DNA of 64,000 nt from Neostapfia colusana (lineage: Eukaryota > Streptophyta > Magnoliopsida > Poales > Poaceae), in NCBI GenBank assembly GCA_030760725.1, contig JASWHV010000008.1:45766057-45830056 (forward strand), in the 5' to 3' direction. The notes below the pieces were generated by a model. That model had not been told where the DNA came from, searched no databases, and worked only from the letters and a program-made list of their open reading frames with translations. Shown here one piece after another: positions 48,865-60,164 of this stretch (position 1 is its first letter; each line of letters starts with the position of its first letter). A program made the translations under genes and the position numbers.

Positions 48865-51800
48865 TTATAAGGTGAAAATGAGAGAGAGGACGGTGGAAAA
48901 TTACCGGATATGCGACGTGAAATGTTGGGGTAGTTGACGCGAAGAAATCCTTCGCTCTCCCATGTCGCTTCGTCACGGAGTGATTACTCCATAGAACCTT
49001 GTAGAACCACAACGTACGGTGGCGTGTGGTTCGGGCCTTTTCATCAATAATCTGCACCGGTTCCTCTCGATAGGTGAGATCTGGTTGCAGTTCTTCAATG
49101 TCTTCCAGCTGAATGGTAGTTGATAGCTTGAGACACTTCCTCAGCTTGGAAATGTGAAAGACGTCGTGCACACCGGAAAGTGCTTCTGGTAATATCAGCT
49201 GGTATGCCACTGATCCACATCTTTCGGTAATCTGGAATGGACCGATGAATCGGGGTGCCAACTTTCCCCTCACTCTGAATCTGTTTACGCCCTTCATTGG
49301 AAACACCCGTAGATATACGTGATCTCCAACTTCAAATTGTAATGGGCGCCTTCTCCGGTCCGCATACTGTTTCTGACGGGATTGAGCGGCTTTTAGGTTC
49401 GCTTGAATCAGTCGAACCTTTTCTTCCGTGTTGTTGATGAGGTCAATCCCGAAGGTAACCCTTTCGCCAGACTCACACCAATTCAATGGTGTGCGGCATT
49501 TTCTCCCGTATAGCGCCTCATAGGGTGCCATCTTGATGCTGGCTTGGTACCCATTGTTGTACGAGAACTCGGCTAACGGCAAGTGACCATCCCAATTCTT
49601 GCCGTGGTCGATAGCGCAAGCTCGTAGCATGTCTTCTAAGATCTGATTTACCCGCTCCGTTTGCCCATCCGTCTGCGGGTGGTATGCTGAACTACGGATC
49701 AGCTTCGTCCCCAAGGCAGCATGCAGCTGCTCCCAAAAACGGGACACAAATAAAGTGCCCCGATCCGATATAATGGTACGGGGTACGCCGTACAAGCATA
49801 GGATCCGTGAGATGTACAGTTCAGCGTACTTCTTGGCGTTGTAGTTTGAGTTGACCGGGATGAAATGGGCAACTTTGGTGAGCCGATCGATGATCACCCA
49901 CACAGAATCATGCTTTTGAAGAGTGGTGGGTAAACCAACGGTGAAGTCCATGCTCACATCCTCCCACTTCCAGGCAGGAATGCCCAGTGGTTGCACCAGT
50001 CCGGGTTTCCGCATATGGTCTGCCTTCACCCTTCGACATGTATCGCACTCGGACACGTACTTTGCGATCTCCCACTTCATCCGTGTCCTCCAAAACTTGC
50101 TTCTGAGTTTCTGATACATTTTGTTGCTGCCGGGGTGAATAGAAAACTTTGACAAGTGAGCCTCATCAAAGATCTTCTTCCGTAATTCTGGTTTACGGGG
50201 TACGATGATCCGGTCCTTGAACCATAGGACGCCGTCTCCGTCCTTCCAGAAAAAATTCAGCTCCCCACTGTCTACACGTCTCCGCAAATGTGACATGCCC
50301 TTGTCATTCTTCTGGGCTGCCACTATCTCTTCCCGTATGGTGGGGATCAAAGCTAGGTTGTAGAGAGCTCCGTGTGGAATCAATGTAGTGGTGATTCGCT
50401 CTCTTGCAACGGTGTGATGGACAGAGTGTTGACGTGTGACTTGCGGCTCAGCACATCTGCCACTACGTTTGCCTTGCCCGGATGATAATGGATCTCTATT
50501 TCGTAATCCTTTATCAATTCTAACCATCTTTGCTGCCTAATGTTCATCTCCTTCTGAGTGAATATGTACTTGAGGCTTTTGTGGTCGGTATATAGATGTA
50601 CGAGGTTATCGAGTAGGTAGTGCCTCCACATTTTCAGTGCATGTACCACGGCAGCGAGCTCCAAGTCGTGAGTTGGATAATTCTGCTCATGGTTTCTAAG
50701 CTGCCGTGATCCATACGCGACCACTCTTCGGCCTTGCATCAGCACACATCCGAGCCCAATGCCGGATGCATCGCAGTACACATCGAATGGTTTTGTTGTG
50801 TCTGGCTGCGCCAAAACCGGTGCTGATGTTAGGTGCTTGACTAAAGCCTTGAATGCTGCTTCACATGCTGGACTCCAAACACATTTGGTAGCCTTCTTCA
50901 GCAGCTCCGTCATAGGCTTGGCAATCTTCGAGAAGTTCGAAATGAACCTCCGATAATATCCCGCGAGTCCGAGGAAACTCCGTACCTTGTGAACAGTTCT
51001 CGGGGATTTCCAATTCAGCACTTGAGTGATCTTGCTCGGGTCTACAGCGACACCCTCCGCTGAGATGATATGCCCGAGAAAAGGCACTTGCGATATCCAA
51101 AACTCGCATTTTCTGAATTTTGCGTATAACTCGTGATCCCGCAGCCGTTGCAAGACTATACGCAGATGCTTCTTGTGATCTTCCTCCGACTTGGAATATA
51201 CCAGGATGTCGTCGATGAAGACCACGACAAACATGTCCAGCTCCGGCATGAATACCAAGTTCATCAAGTACATGAAGTGAGCTGGAGGATTGGTGAGGCC
51301 GAAGGACATGACCAGGTACTCATAAAGTCCGTACCTCGTCGAGAAAGCCGTCTTCGGAATGTCCTCAGCCCTTATCTTAATCTGATGGTACCCAGATCTT
51401 AAGTCTATCTTGGAAAAGATCTTCGCTTCGACCAACTGATCAAACAACATGTCGATCCGTGGCAACGGGTACTTGTTTTTGATGGTTACGGCATTTAATG
51501 GACGATAGTCCATGCAAAGCCGCAACGTCTCATACTTCTTCTTTACGAATAACGCCGAACAGCCCCATGGCGAGGAGCTCGGCCTAATAAAACCCTTCTC
51601 CAGGAGATCCGTGAGCTGAGTCTTCAGTTCAGCCAACTCCTTGGGCGCCATCTTGTACGGCCTTCGGGATATTGGCATGGTTTCCGGTGCAAGTTCAATC
51701 TTGAACTCCACCTCTCTATCGGGCGGCATCCCCGGCAAATCATCCGGGAATACGTTAGGGAACTCTCGGACCACTGGGATATCTTCCAATCTGCTGGTTG

Positions 51801-52650
51801 TGGCTTGATAGACACTTGGAAGCTTTATTTCTGGACTGTCCAGAAATAATGAGTGAGACCCGTGCACTTCTGAGTTTAAGTGCACGACTCGAAGGACGGT
51901 GTCTAAAACAGCGCCGTGGCGGGTTAACCACGACATCCCTAGGATGACATCGACCTTCTGTCCCTCTAAGATAATGAGAGACGTGGGGTACACTCTACCC
52001 GCTAAGCATAATGGTGCTTTGGAAACCATTACGCTTGCTGAAATCTTCCCACCCGGTGAACAAATTAAATATGGACTATCTGTGGGTAGTATTGGCAAGC
52101 TGTGTTTAGCAATGAAAGCTTGGCTAATAAAATTATGTGTGGCACCTGAATCAAACAGTACTGTAGCAGGATGCTGGTGGAGTTGGAACATACCCGCAAG
52201 GATTGGCTCACCCTCCGGCACGTCCTCTATGGCAAGCTGGTGGACAGTGCCGGGCCTAGGGTTTGCTCGCCGCGCATTAGTAGGGTTCCGGGGTTGACTC
52301 CTCCCCAGAAACTGCAGTGCCACTCCGCCGCCTTGCCTCTCTGGGCAACTGCTCGCGAAGTGTCCTGGACGACCACACTTGTAACATGTGGCCGCTGCTG
52401 GTGTAGTGCTCGGGGGACGAAAGCCCGGCATGCGTTGCTGAGGTGCATACGCACGCGGCATCGCCCGCTGCTGCTGTTGTTGCGGAGGTGGTACTGGCAG
52501 TGCCGGCCTGAACGCCGGTGAAGAGTACGGTCGACTGCGGAACGGCATCGACCTCTGGGGTGGCTGCCAGCGTGGACCTGATGGTGGGTGATTCACCATC
52601 CGAAACTTCTGTGAAGGACCGCCTCCTTCTCTGCTGCTTTACGGTGCGAT
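48842..52650 (-). pseudogene. Element E gag C-terminus and pol polyprotein, decayed
   Basis: The long frame from 52599 (739 codons) begins in a Pro/Gln-rich gag tail. Domains by residue: zinc knuckle CYKCGRPGHFASSC at 72-85, protease FDSGAT with Asp150, RT with FIDD at 461-464, RNase H with Asp610, Glu647, Asp672 and Asp715, all key residues present. A one-base shift near 50390 separates the next part (to about 48930): integrase zinc finger EAHLSKF ... CDTCR, core SMDF, ISDRGT and YHPQTDGQTERVN, a GPF module, then a chromodomain-like end. A second shift near 48985 scrambles the chromodomain-like end; in the alternative frame the motif DEATWES is visible and a stop occurs at 48842-48844. Apart from these two shifts the pol is well preserved. 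Confidence 0.9.
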
Positions 52651-53447
52651 TCACTTTCTCTCCTCCGCCGCCAACTCCTTGCCGGAGTCCTCTTGAACAA
52701 TCGCAGAATCAATGATGTCGTTGAGGCTGCCGCGATTGAACATCGCCAACTTGTCCTTTAGGAGCGGGTTAAGCCCCTGGTAAAAATGGTCCCGCCGCTT
52801 CTCGTCAGTATCTGCGTGATACGACGCGTAGAGCGCGAGATCGTTGAACGCCCTGGAATATTCCAGCGCGTTCCGGCTCCCTTGTTGCAGGTGTAAGACT
52901 CCTGCGTCTTCCTCTTCATCAAACCTGGCGGTATATGATAGGCCATGAAGGCCGTCCGGAACTCCGTCCAGGTCATTACTCGGTCGGTGGGCTGTGAAGC
53001 ACAGAAGTTTGCCCACCACGCGCTCGCGGATCCTTGGAGCTGCTGGACCGTGAACTGAGTCTTGCGCTGCTCACTTATCTGGAGCAGCCCGAACTTCATC
53101 TCTATTGCGCGGAGCCAGTTGTCAGCGTCAAGAGGTTCATCCGCCCTTGAGAATACCGGGGGATGAGTAGCCAGGAAGTCGGAGTAGGAGCTCTGTTGAC
53201 GCTCCTCACGATCTTGACGTCTCTCTGGGCGAGACGTGTTAGCAATGAGGATCTGCAGCAACTCCGTGTGCTGCTGATGTGAACCCACCATTGCCGCGAC
53301 GATGTCGGCCAATGTAACCATTGGCAGTGGCGGTGGCAGTGTTTGATGTTGCTGTTGCTGTCCCGAGGAGTCCTCAGGAGGCTGTTGGGAGGTCTCTCCC
53401 CCTTGGCTAGTACCCCCAACGTCAGGGTTGGCACGAGTACGCGTCAT
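52651..53447 (-). pseudogene. Element E gag N-terminal part
   Basis: Start at 53447 (MTRTRANPDVGG), one base after an acceptor-like TTCAG, similar in position and wording to the A/F gag start. A Gln/Pro-rich segment is followed by the capsid-type domain (PPVFSRADEPLDADNW, WWANFC, FRTAF, YHIPPGLMKRK). A one-base shift near 52910 moves the rest (LHLQQGSRNALEYSRAFNDLALYA) into the pol frame. Two in-frame stops follow, TGA at 52651-52653 and TAA nine bases on, before the long pol frame. Both could come from CGA and CAA by C-to-T change. Confidence 0.85.
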
Positions 53448-53719
53448 TCTGAATTTCAAAACAGCAGCGATTAGCACATGTCTTACTTAAAATTCCATAT
53501 GTAACAGTAGGTATTGAAGTGACACATGATTAATTTGCACAACATTCACATATATTAATAAAGCATAAACTTTATACAAGATACATTATTCTCAGGTCTC
53601 CAAGAAGTCGTGCTCATGTCGTCACTACCTATACATAGGCTACTGTCTACACGACATGTCACCGATTACAAAATTTGGGCTACACTACCCTAGCTGCCCT
53701 ACATGGCAACTGTAACCCC
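53448..53719 (-). other. Spacer between ORF0 and gag in element E
   Basis: About 270 bp of mainly noncoding sequence ending in the acceptor-like GAAATTCAG before the gag start. Nothing else recognisable. Confidence 0.5.
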
Positions 53720-54664
53720 CTATTCGGAGTAGAACTCGACCTCCTGTGGGTCGTCCTCCTCCGGTACATATGCTGGTGGCTCTGGATCTACCACCTCTTC
53801 TCCCATCCCGTGTTCTCCCATTGCTGGAAGACCCAAGACCACCGGTATGCCCAATACCGGAGGTACGAGGTCCTGCAAAGCATGCACCACGTCCATAGCC
53901 TGGTTGTAGTCCTCTTCCCAGCCTTGGCCTTCCTCAATAGCGTCGTCTCACTCTTGAGCAAGGTCCTCGTTCTGCTGGGTCAGATTCTGTACCAGTTCCT
54001 GTAACGCCGCGATGTCGACACGGCTCTTCTTCTTTGCCTTCTTCAGACGATGCAACTGATTGTGCTGTTCATTCAGTCACTTGATCGTCGGAAGGAGCAC
54101 ATTGCGGAGTGCGCTGTGAGCACTCTCGAAATGGTCTCCACGGCTCGTGCTCTCTTTGAGCTTTGTGGCGAGATGCTCCGTATGAACATCTTGGCTGTCC
54201 ATCACGGCGTTTCCCGCCCTCATCTGGAGGCTGAGATTTGCCTCCGCGGGGTTGTACCTTGGGCAACTCGGGTCCGTTGCCTCCAGGTACCTCTCTTCCC
54301 GCACATGCTGAGCCCGTACCTCCACCGGAAGGAGCTCGTATGGAGTGCCCACCATAGCCTGCACGTGTAGTTGGCAGAAACGTGACATGGTGTCACGGGC
54401 TGCCACTTGCCACATCCCTTCCGGTTGTCTTCCTCTCACCGTGATGGTGAAAGGCACCCAACCGGGTGGCATAGGTCCTGCAGGGACCTCGACATGGATT
54501 GTACACGTCTTGTTCCCCTCTTTGCCTTCTTCCTTGGCGAAGTACTGCGGCATCTGGTTGTACCCAAAATATTGGAGCATTTGCCACAATGCTTCTGGGT
54601 AGCCGCTACGGTGAGAACAGTGGGACACCACCCACCCGTTCTCCAACTGTTTATCTGCTGTCAT
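53720..54664 (-). pseudogene. ORF0 of element E, extra ORF upstream of gag, two internal TGA stops
   Basis: A single frame of 314 codons starts at 54664 (MTADKQLENGWVVSH), directly after TTTTTACAG, and ends at TAG 53720-53722. Two in-frame TGA codons (54077-54079 and about 53945) could both derive from CGA. The first 195 codons contain a globular-looking part with aromatic residues (LWQMLQYFGYNQMPQYF, PPGWVPFTITVRGR). After the first stop comes a Lys/Leu/Gln/Glu-rich stretch (HRLKKAKKKSRVD, LQELVQNLTQQNEDLAQE) likely to be coiled coil, then an acidic, Pro-rich end. No known domain is recognised. Position, size class, coiled coil and acidic tail parallel ORF0 of element D, although I see no clear residue-level similarity. 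Confidence 0.65.
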
Positions 54665-56112
54665 CTGTAAAAATATATTTGAGAAATGTCAAATATTTAT
54701 TTAAACAGTAAACCATTGAGTTATAACACAAGACATGTCATTGAACCCATAAAATTTGGAAACAGTTCAAATTTTAGGCAAACTTGACTGCTGATCTGCT
54801 GTTCAACATGACAGCCCTGACCAGTTTCCATTTCAACCTGATTTAGGCCATGTTAAAGGCAAAACCAATTCTGGAGCTCAACATCAAAGTTAAAGCTAAC
54901 TTCAATAGCTTTCCAGAAAGTATTTGGTTGGCCTAAGATCTGTCTTGGTTCCAAAGTTATGAGATGTCAAAGTAAACAGAATTTCTGGAGAAAATTAGAC
55001 AGCACCTCCCTGCTTTAGGCACTGATTTGATCCAAGAATTCCAGTTAATTCTGCTCCCAATCTGACAAAACCTTCTGTTACAAAGTTGTAACCCATCTCA
55101 TAAGCTTTCCAGAACTATCTCATTTTCTATTTTTGGATTTTTTATGCAGGAAGTTATACTCAATTTACAGAGAGTTTACAGAGAGTGTTTGCTCTGCCCT
55201 GTTTTCTGGACAGTTTCAACTCTACTGCATTTTTCGATTGGTTAATGGATGAAACACCTCTGGACCTCAACAGAAATGTTGTAAAACTCTTCCAAAGCTT
55301 CCCAGAAATGTATCATATTTCCCTACCCTCGAAAGAACTCAACCTCTAACCTCTTATTAACCTCAGCCTTAGTTCAGCTGAAAACTTGTTAACTTGGAAT
55401 GTCCTGATTAAGGTAAGGAGTTATATCAAGTTTTACTGCTTTGGATCAAAACCTTCAAGTTTTACAATGAAGTTGTTCATTTAGTGGGGTGTGACGTCGA
55501 TGCGTCACCAGAACATGTCGGTACTACGTCCTCACAAAGAAAAACCTATACTGGACTTAGCCGGCTTCGTTAATTCAGTGGCACTAAACGTCACTCGCAC
55601 ACGGATACTACACGTCTACCGTTTCGTGGTCAGGCTACCTGCAGAAATTCAAACAATCATCAGACTCGGCTGCACACGGAGCCCGGAATCCATACAGTTC
55701 ATACACCCGGCCATCATCACTCGCCCGGATGTTCTCAAGCCAAACACGCCTTGAGTTACGTGTTCACGTTTCAGACCACGTGACGGGGTCTCCCAAGTTG
55801 CACCACGCACGCTAGGGACAGACGTTGCTCGAATACCCCAAACGACATGAAGAGTCGTAGAGGATACTAAAGTGGGTCGGGTTACCTGCCACCCGTGGGG
55901 CTCCACCCTTCATCTTGTGCGCACTGGTGGACCGCGCTTACGTGCACCCCCCAAGACATAAACGTCCCGAGATGCAGGATTTTTCCGGCATAGACAAATA
56001 GGTTAGTATGCCACTTTATATATGCTAATAACATCCTTATACGGGCTACTAACTCATTCCTCACTGGATTTTTGAAAAAGATGACCTTTGTAGTGCGTTA
56101 AACCTCGAGCGA
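54665..56112 (-). other. Element E 5' leader
   Basis: About 1.45 kb between primer site and ORF0. A donor-like CTGCAG|GTAGCC lies with its intron side starting at 55638. The block 55512-55638 directly downstream of that donor is conserved with the A/F leaders, and the exon-side motifs GGGTCTCC and CACGCTAGGGA (about 55785-55820) also match A (14090-14125). The rest (54700-55490) is AT-rich with no ORF. Confidence 0.6.
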
Positions 56113-56124
56113 GCTCTGATACCA
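56113..56124 (-). promoter_or_regulatory. Primer-binding site of element E (tRNA-Met type)
   Basis: TGGTATCAGAGC on the minus strand, four bases from the 5' LTR end. Confidence 0.9.
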
Positions 56125-56128
56125 ACGC

Positions 56129-59100
56129 TTACACGACACCACGGTCTTGTCGAGCCAGGATCACGCGGAGGGGTGCTGCGTTGCACAGCACCGGATACCA
56201 CACGTCAAAGGCACAAAGTGGAAGCGAAGTATATATTACATAAAGTGGTTTATGAACATGTTTACATCAAAATATGTCCAGTCTACACTCACGGGCGTAG
56301 ACTACGCATCAAGTCCACGTTCAGCCCTTGAACGTGTCCTTGCTTGCACACAGGCACACTAACTCTGCGGCGTGCACGACTCCCACTCGACGGGGTTCCC
56401 CTCCTGGGGTTCCGTCTCCTCTTCGGGAGTCCCTTCCTCATAGAACCCTGTAAAAGCTTCAAACACAAGCAGTGAGCACGAAGGCTCAGCAAGTCTGACC
56501 CGTCTCTCCTAAACATGGAACTTCTACATGAGGGGTGATGGGTTACATGAGGAAAAATCATTTGCAAGGACTCGCCTAATTAGTAGAACCTTACTTTCAA
56601 GTTTTAGCAGCAGGTTGTGGAGAACCTTACGCTAAGGCACATGAGAGAGCTGCAATCAAACAAGAAACGCATTTCTCTCATGTACTTTGCCCAAAGTTGA
56701 AAAGAACTTTAGTTAGCTCTAAACAACAGCAAATCATTATCAATCAAGTCCATCTTTCAATCAGCAACATTTTAACATGCAGCTAGCCTGTTCTTTCTAC
56801 GTCATGGTACAATGAACAATTGGTACTCACTGACCGCGAGGGACGGCGATTATAATCGATTTACACCTGCAGGGTTACCCGAATAACCCGTCGCGTACGC
56901 CCGTACTCGATGTTGCCTACAACAACCATCACGGACGCCGTACGCAACCACCTTTCACCCGTCAGCCAAATATTGAACCGGTCCCATCGTCCCGAGCAAG
57001 AGGTCTCTGCACGCGCATCTCAGTGCCGCCAGCCGATTTACACCTCGAGCTCTCAACATACCCTCTGAACGACGGGCAATGCCTCAATACCCAGCTACCC
57101 GAGTTACATCGGTTTCCCGGTTCCCATATAGCTGGTAGGTCTTCGGTACTGTTCTAGCTTGTTCAACAGGCCCGCACACGGCTCGGTCCTCAATCGACAC
57201 AAGCGGAGCTATAGCACACAGGCCCCAAAGTCCTGCTGCCCTTACTCTCCGCTCGGTCTCATTTTTCTTGCCATGTGTATCATGTGCTATCTCTAACCGA
57301 GTCGAGTGCCTCTAGCCTATGCTCGCGAGTAGTTCCAACTACTCGACTTGTACCGAATCCTACACTATCTTAGCATTGCAGTAGCTAATGGGGTTTGCAA
57401 TCCTAAACCCAACCCATGGTTTTCTTGGCTATGCAATTGGGTTTCCAAACAAGACTCTAATGCAAGTATAAATGGTACTCAAGTAAGTGCTCAAAACAAT
57501 AAAAATTTGTAAAAAGGTTAATGCAAACCGGAGCGTGCCTTGCTGATCTTGGTCGTAGGCTAGCTGCTCCTCCGGAGTAACGAAGTCTAGGACTTCGGGT
57601 TCCTCCTCGACCTTAGCGACTACATGATATACAAGTATATGTATTAATTTAAATGCATTTGATTGAATTTAAATTTGTGAAGTCTATAACCCGTACTAGA
57701 CAGACCCAATGACTGTGAAACTTTTACTGGGGCTTGTTTACAACCTAAACAGAGATTTGGTCAAGTTTTTGTTGCAGCAAAACTCATTTGAGCCCTCCAC
57801 AATTAATTATGTACTTGACCTTAATTGAAGGTTTTAGGGTGTTCTAAGGATTTTTCATGAAACAAACTATGACTTTCTGAAAACTAGATTTTCAGAGGGT
57901 TCTAATGGAGTTGGTCTCACTTAATTTGAAGGTTCCTAGCTAAAGATATGAGCTAAACAATTTCATAGAAAATTCTGAAAATGTTTCTGGACATTTTCTA
58001 TTTTCTCTGGAACAGTTTCACTAATCACACCATTATGTGGATCAAATGAGCTCAAATGGATCTGAAATTTTTATGGTAGTTCAGGGATATTTCGGTGAAC
58101 ACTCCAGCAAAATTTCAGGATTTTCCCCCAAAGGATTCTCCAGTTAAAATTCCAAACAGTTTAAAGTTTGAGGAATTAATTCTGGAGAAATAAGGGTTTT
58201 CATGAAGTGAAACTTGATTTGCTGGAAAGTGCTCAGAGATTTGGTTCACTCGATTTGGAGCTTCCTAGCCAAAGTTATGAGGATTTGAAGTTTGAATGGA
58301 ATCTGAAAATCGGGGGAAAAGTTTAAATCTGCCGGGGCCCTTGGGGACACGTGTTAAGCGCGGAGCCGACAGCACACTGAGGCCCACAGGGTTTTTGCGC
58401 GCCAGCACACCCGATCCCGGCCGCAGCCCGATCCCGATTCAAAATATTTCCCGCTGACAGCTCGGGTCCACGCCCTTCGTCAACCTCTCGCCGCCCGCGC
58501 TCTGACGCCGGGGGGACCTCGCCGGAGAGCTCGCCGGCAGCTTCTGTGGAGCTCCAAACTTCACGATCTTGGCCGCCCCTGCCTACTTTCACTCGGGGAA
58601 CATGATTCTGGGGTCAGCTCGTCATGACAACGGCCGGTACATGGTCGGCGACGAGCCGCCGCCTCGGAAAGACTTCGGCTGTGTCGGCTGACTTCCCTAG
58701 CACCTCAACTACTCGAGCAACCAGTCGGGAATCATCAGTGGACCTCAGGGAAGGTCGACACGAGCTCGAGGCATCTCAGGGGAGGCCCGAAGTAGGTCCT
58801 CACCGTGCGCCCGATGCCTCCCGTTTGTTCCACCATCGGTAAACTTCGAATTACGTCGGGTACAGAGGTCCTCCAGCCAAAGGTTGTGAAGGCAACTTGT
58901 GCGTTACCGTGTCTAGTTTGTGTGAGAGCGGATTGAGGCCCTCTAATCCTTTCTAGAGTACGAATTCGACGGAACCACACCCGAAGGTCGTTCGGCACAC
59001 AGAAAGGGGAAAACTGGAAATTCGCTGCCGGTGAGCAAACACTCGGGTTGTGGCTCGGGGGTGAGGGGCACCGGTCACCAGCACGTCCAAGGGTGCCTTG

Positions 59101-60159
59101 GCTCGGGTGTGACAACGCCCCGGTTGGGCTGTCCACGGGAGCCCGAGGTGCGGCGGTTTTAAATCACCGAATTGATCTTTCGGTATAGCCGAGATCAATC
59201 GGTTTCAGCTGAGTTTTAGCAACGGGGAGGAAGGAGAAGAGTTCGTAGTAACATGCCGTAGCTCTGGAGGGGACGGGAAGGCTGTGATCGGCGCTCTCCG
59301 ATCTGTTCCGAGCGGCGGAAGGAATTTTCCGGCGCTGTATTCTTGCGGGGGAAGAAACTGGAGAGGCTTCGGCCGAGGAGGGGGGGAAGACGCCTTAAGA
59401 AGGCTCTGAACCGCCTCATGCCCGCGCGTGGCCAAGCAGCTGCTGGCGCGGCGGCTCCCCTCGGTGGCGATCGCAGCGGCGGCTCGGGCGACCTGAGTGG
59501 AGAAAGTCTCAGTCGGTTGCTTTGAACCATTGACTGACATGTGGGTCTCACCCGGGGTTTTAACCTCTGAAATTCACTCCTAATCACTGTTGTAAACAGT
59601 GAGCCCCAAAATACCCATGGTGATTCAAATTATTCACCCATGAGCCATTTGAATTAGTTAGAATTCAAATTGGGTCTGGTTTGAATGAATTTCAGCACAT
59701 GTGCAATTTGAAATTCAAATAAAGTTTGAATTTGCCCCACTTAGATCATGTCAAGATCAACTCCAAATGGAGTGAAAATTGGTGTGTGAGCTCACAAAAA
59801 TGTTCTGAATAAGAATATGCCTCCCACTTTTGAATTCATGGGATAAAAACAGTTTGAATTTGAATATGGTTTCAAACAGCCATCTTTCTAGCTATACCCA
59901 AAATGACCTCAAAAAGGTTTTGAATTTGGGTGAAACTTGGCATGGACATCCTTAGCAATGTGTAGGAGTTTTCATATGCCCAGCCCATCTATATCACATG
60001 TGGAAAATGCCACTTTTGCAATATGTGAGTTTGTTCTCTAATGAGCATGTTGATGGTGGTTACTTGCTCTTCATTTGTGTTCATCATCTTTCCTCAAATG
60101 AGGTATGTGTGTAGGGTGATGAACACTTCAAATATGTGTCAAAAACTGAGGCCCTTACA
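56129..60159 (-). repeat. Element E 5' LTR (4031 bp)
   Basis: Right end CCCTTACA is followed by the target duplication. The inner end reads TTACACGAC where the 3' LTR has TGACACGAC, so one terminal base has changed. Intact U5 hairpin (56172-56192), TATA-like run near 56229-56240, dyad (57326-57345), GC-rich block about 58320-59540, AT-rich tail to 60159. Confidence 0.9.
56172..56192 (-). ncRNA. Conserved U5 stem-loop (E copy)
   Basis: RNA sense GGTGCTG, loop TGCAACG, CAGCACC: a perfect 7-bp stem 43 bases from the LTR 3' end. Against the B copy (GGTGCCG/CGGCACC) one C-G pair has become U-A, a compensatory change. Predicted by eye. Confidence 0.5.
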
Positions 60160-60164
60160 GCATC
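60160..60164 (+). repeat. Target-site duplication of element E, right copy (GCATC)
   Basis: Identical to 44832-44836; the D gag continues in phase from 60165. Confidence 0.9.

Larger units (their letters stand above)
44837..60159 (-). mobile_element. Element E: complete gypsy chromovirus-like element nested in element D gag
   Basis: 15,323 bp on the minus strand: 3' LTR 44837-48834, polypurine tract, pol and gag (48842-53447), ORF0 (53720-54664), leader, primer site 56113-56124 and 5' LTR 56129-60159. Perfect 5-bp target duplication GCATC. The LTRs differ at about 5 of 145 aligned positions in one stretch counted by hand. Gag and pol form a single reading frame apart from point lesions, as in many chromoviruses. 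It is the most complete element in the window. Confidence 0.95.

Noticed and set aside
55491..55754. 87-codon plus-strand frame in the E leader
   Set aside because: Antisense to the element and overlapping the conserved noncoding block; explained by that block rather than by coding.
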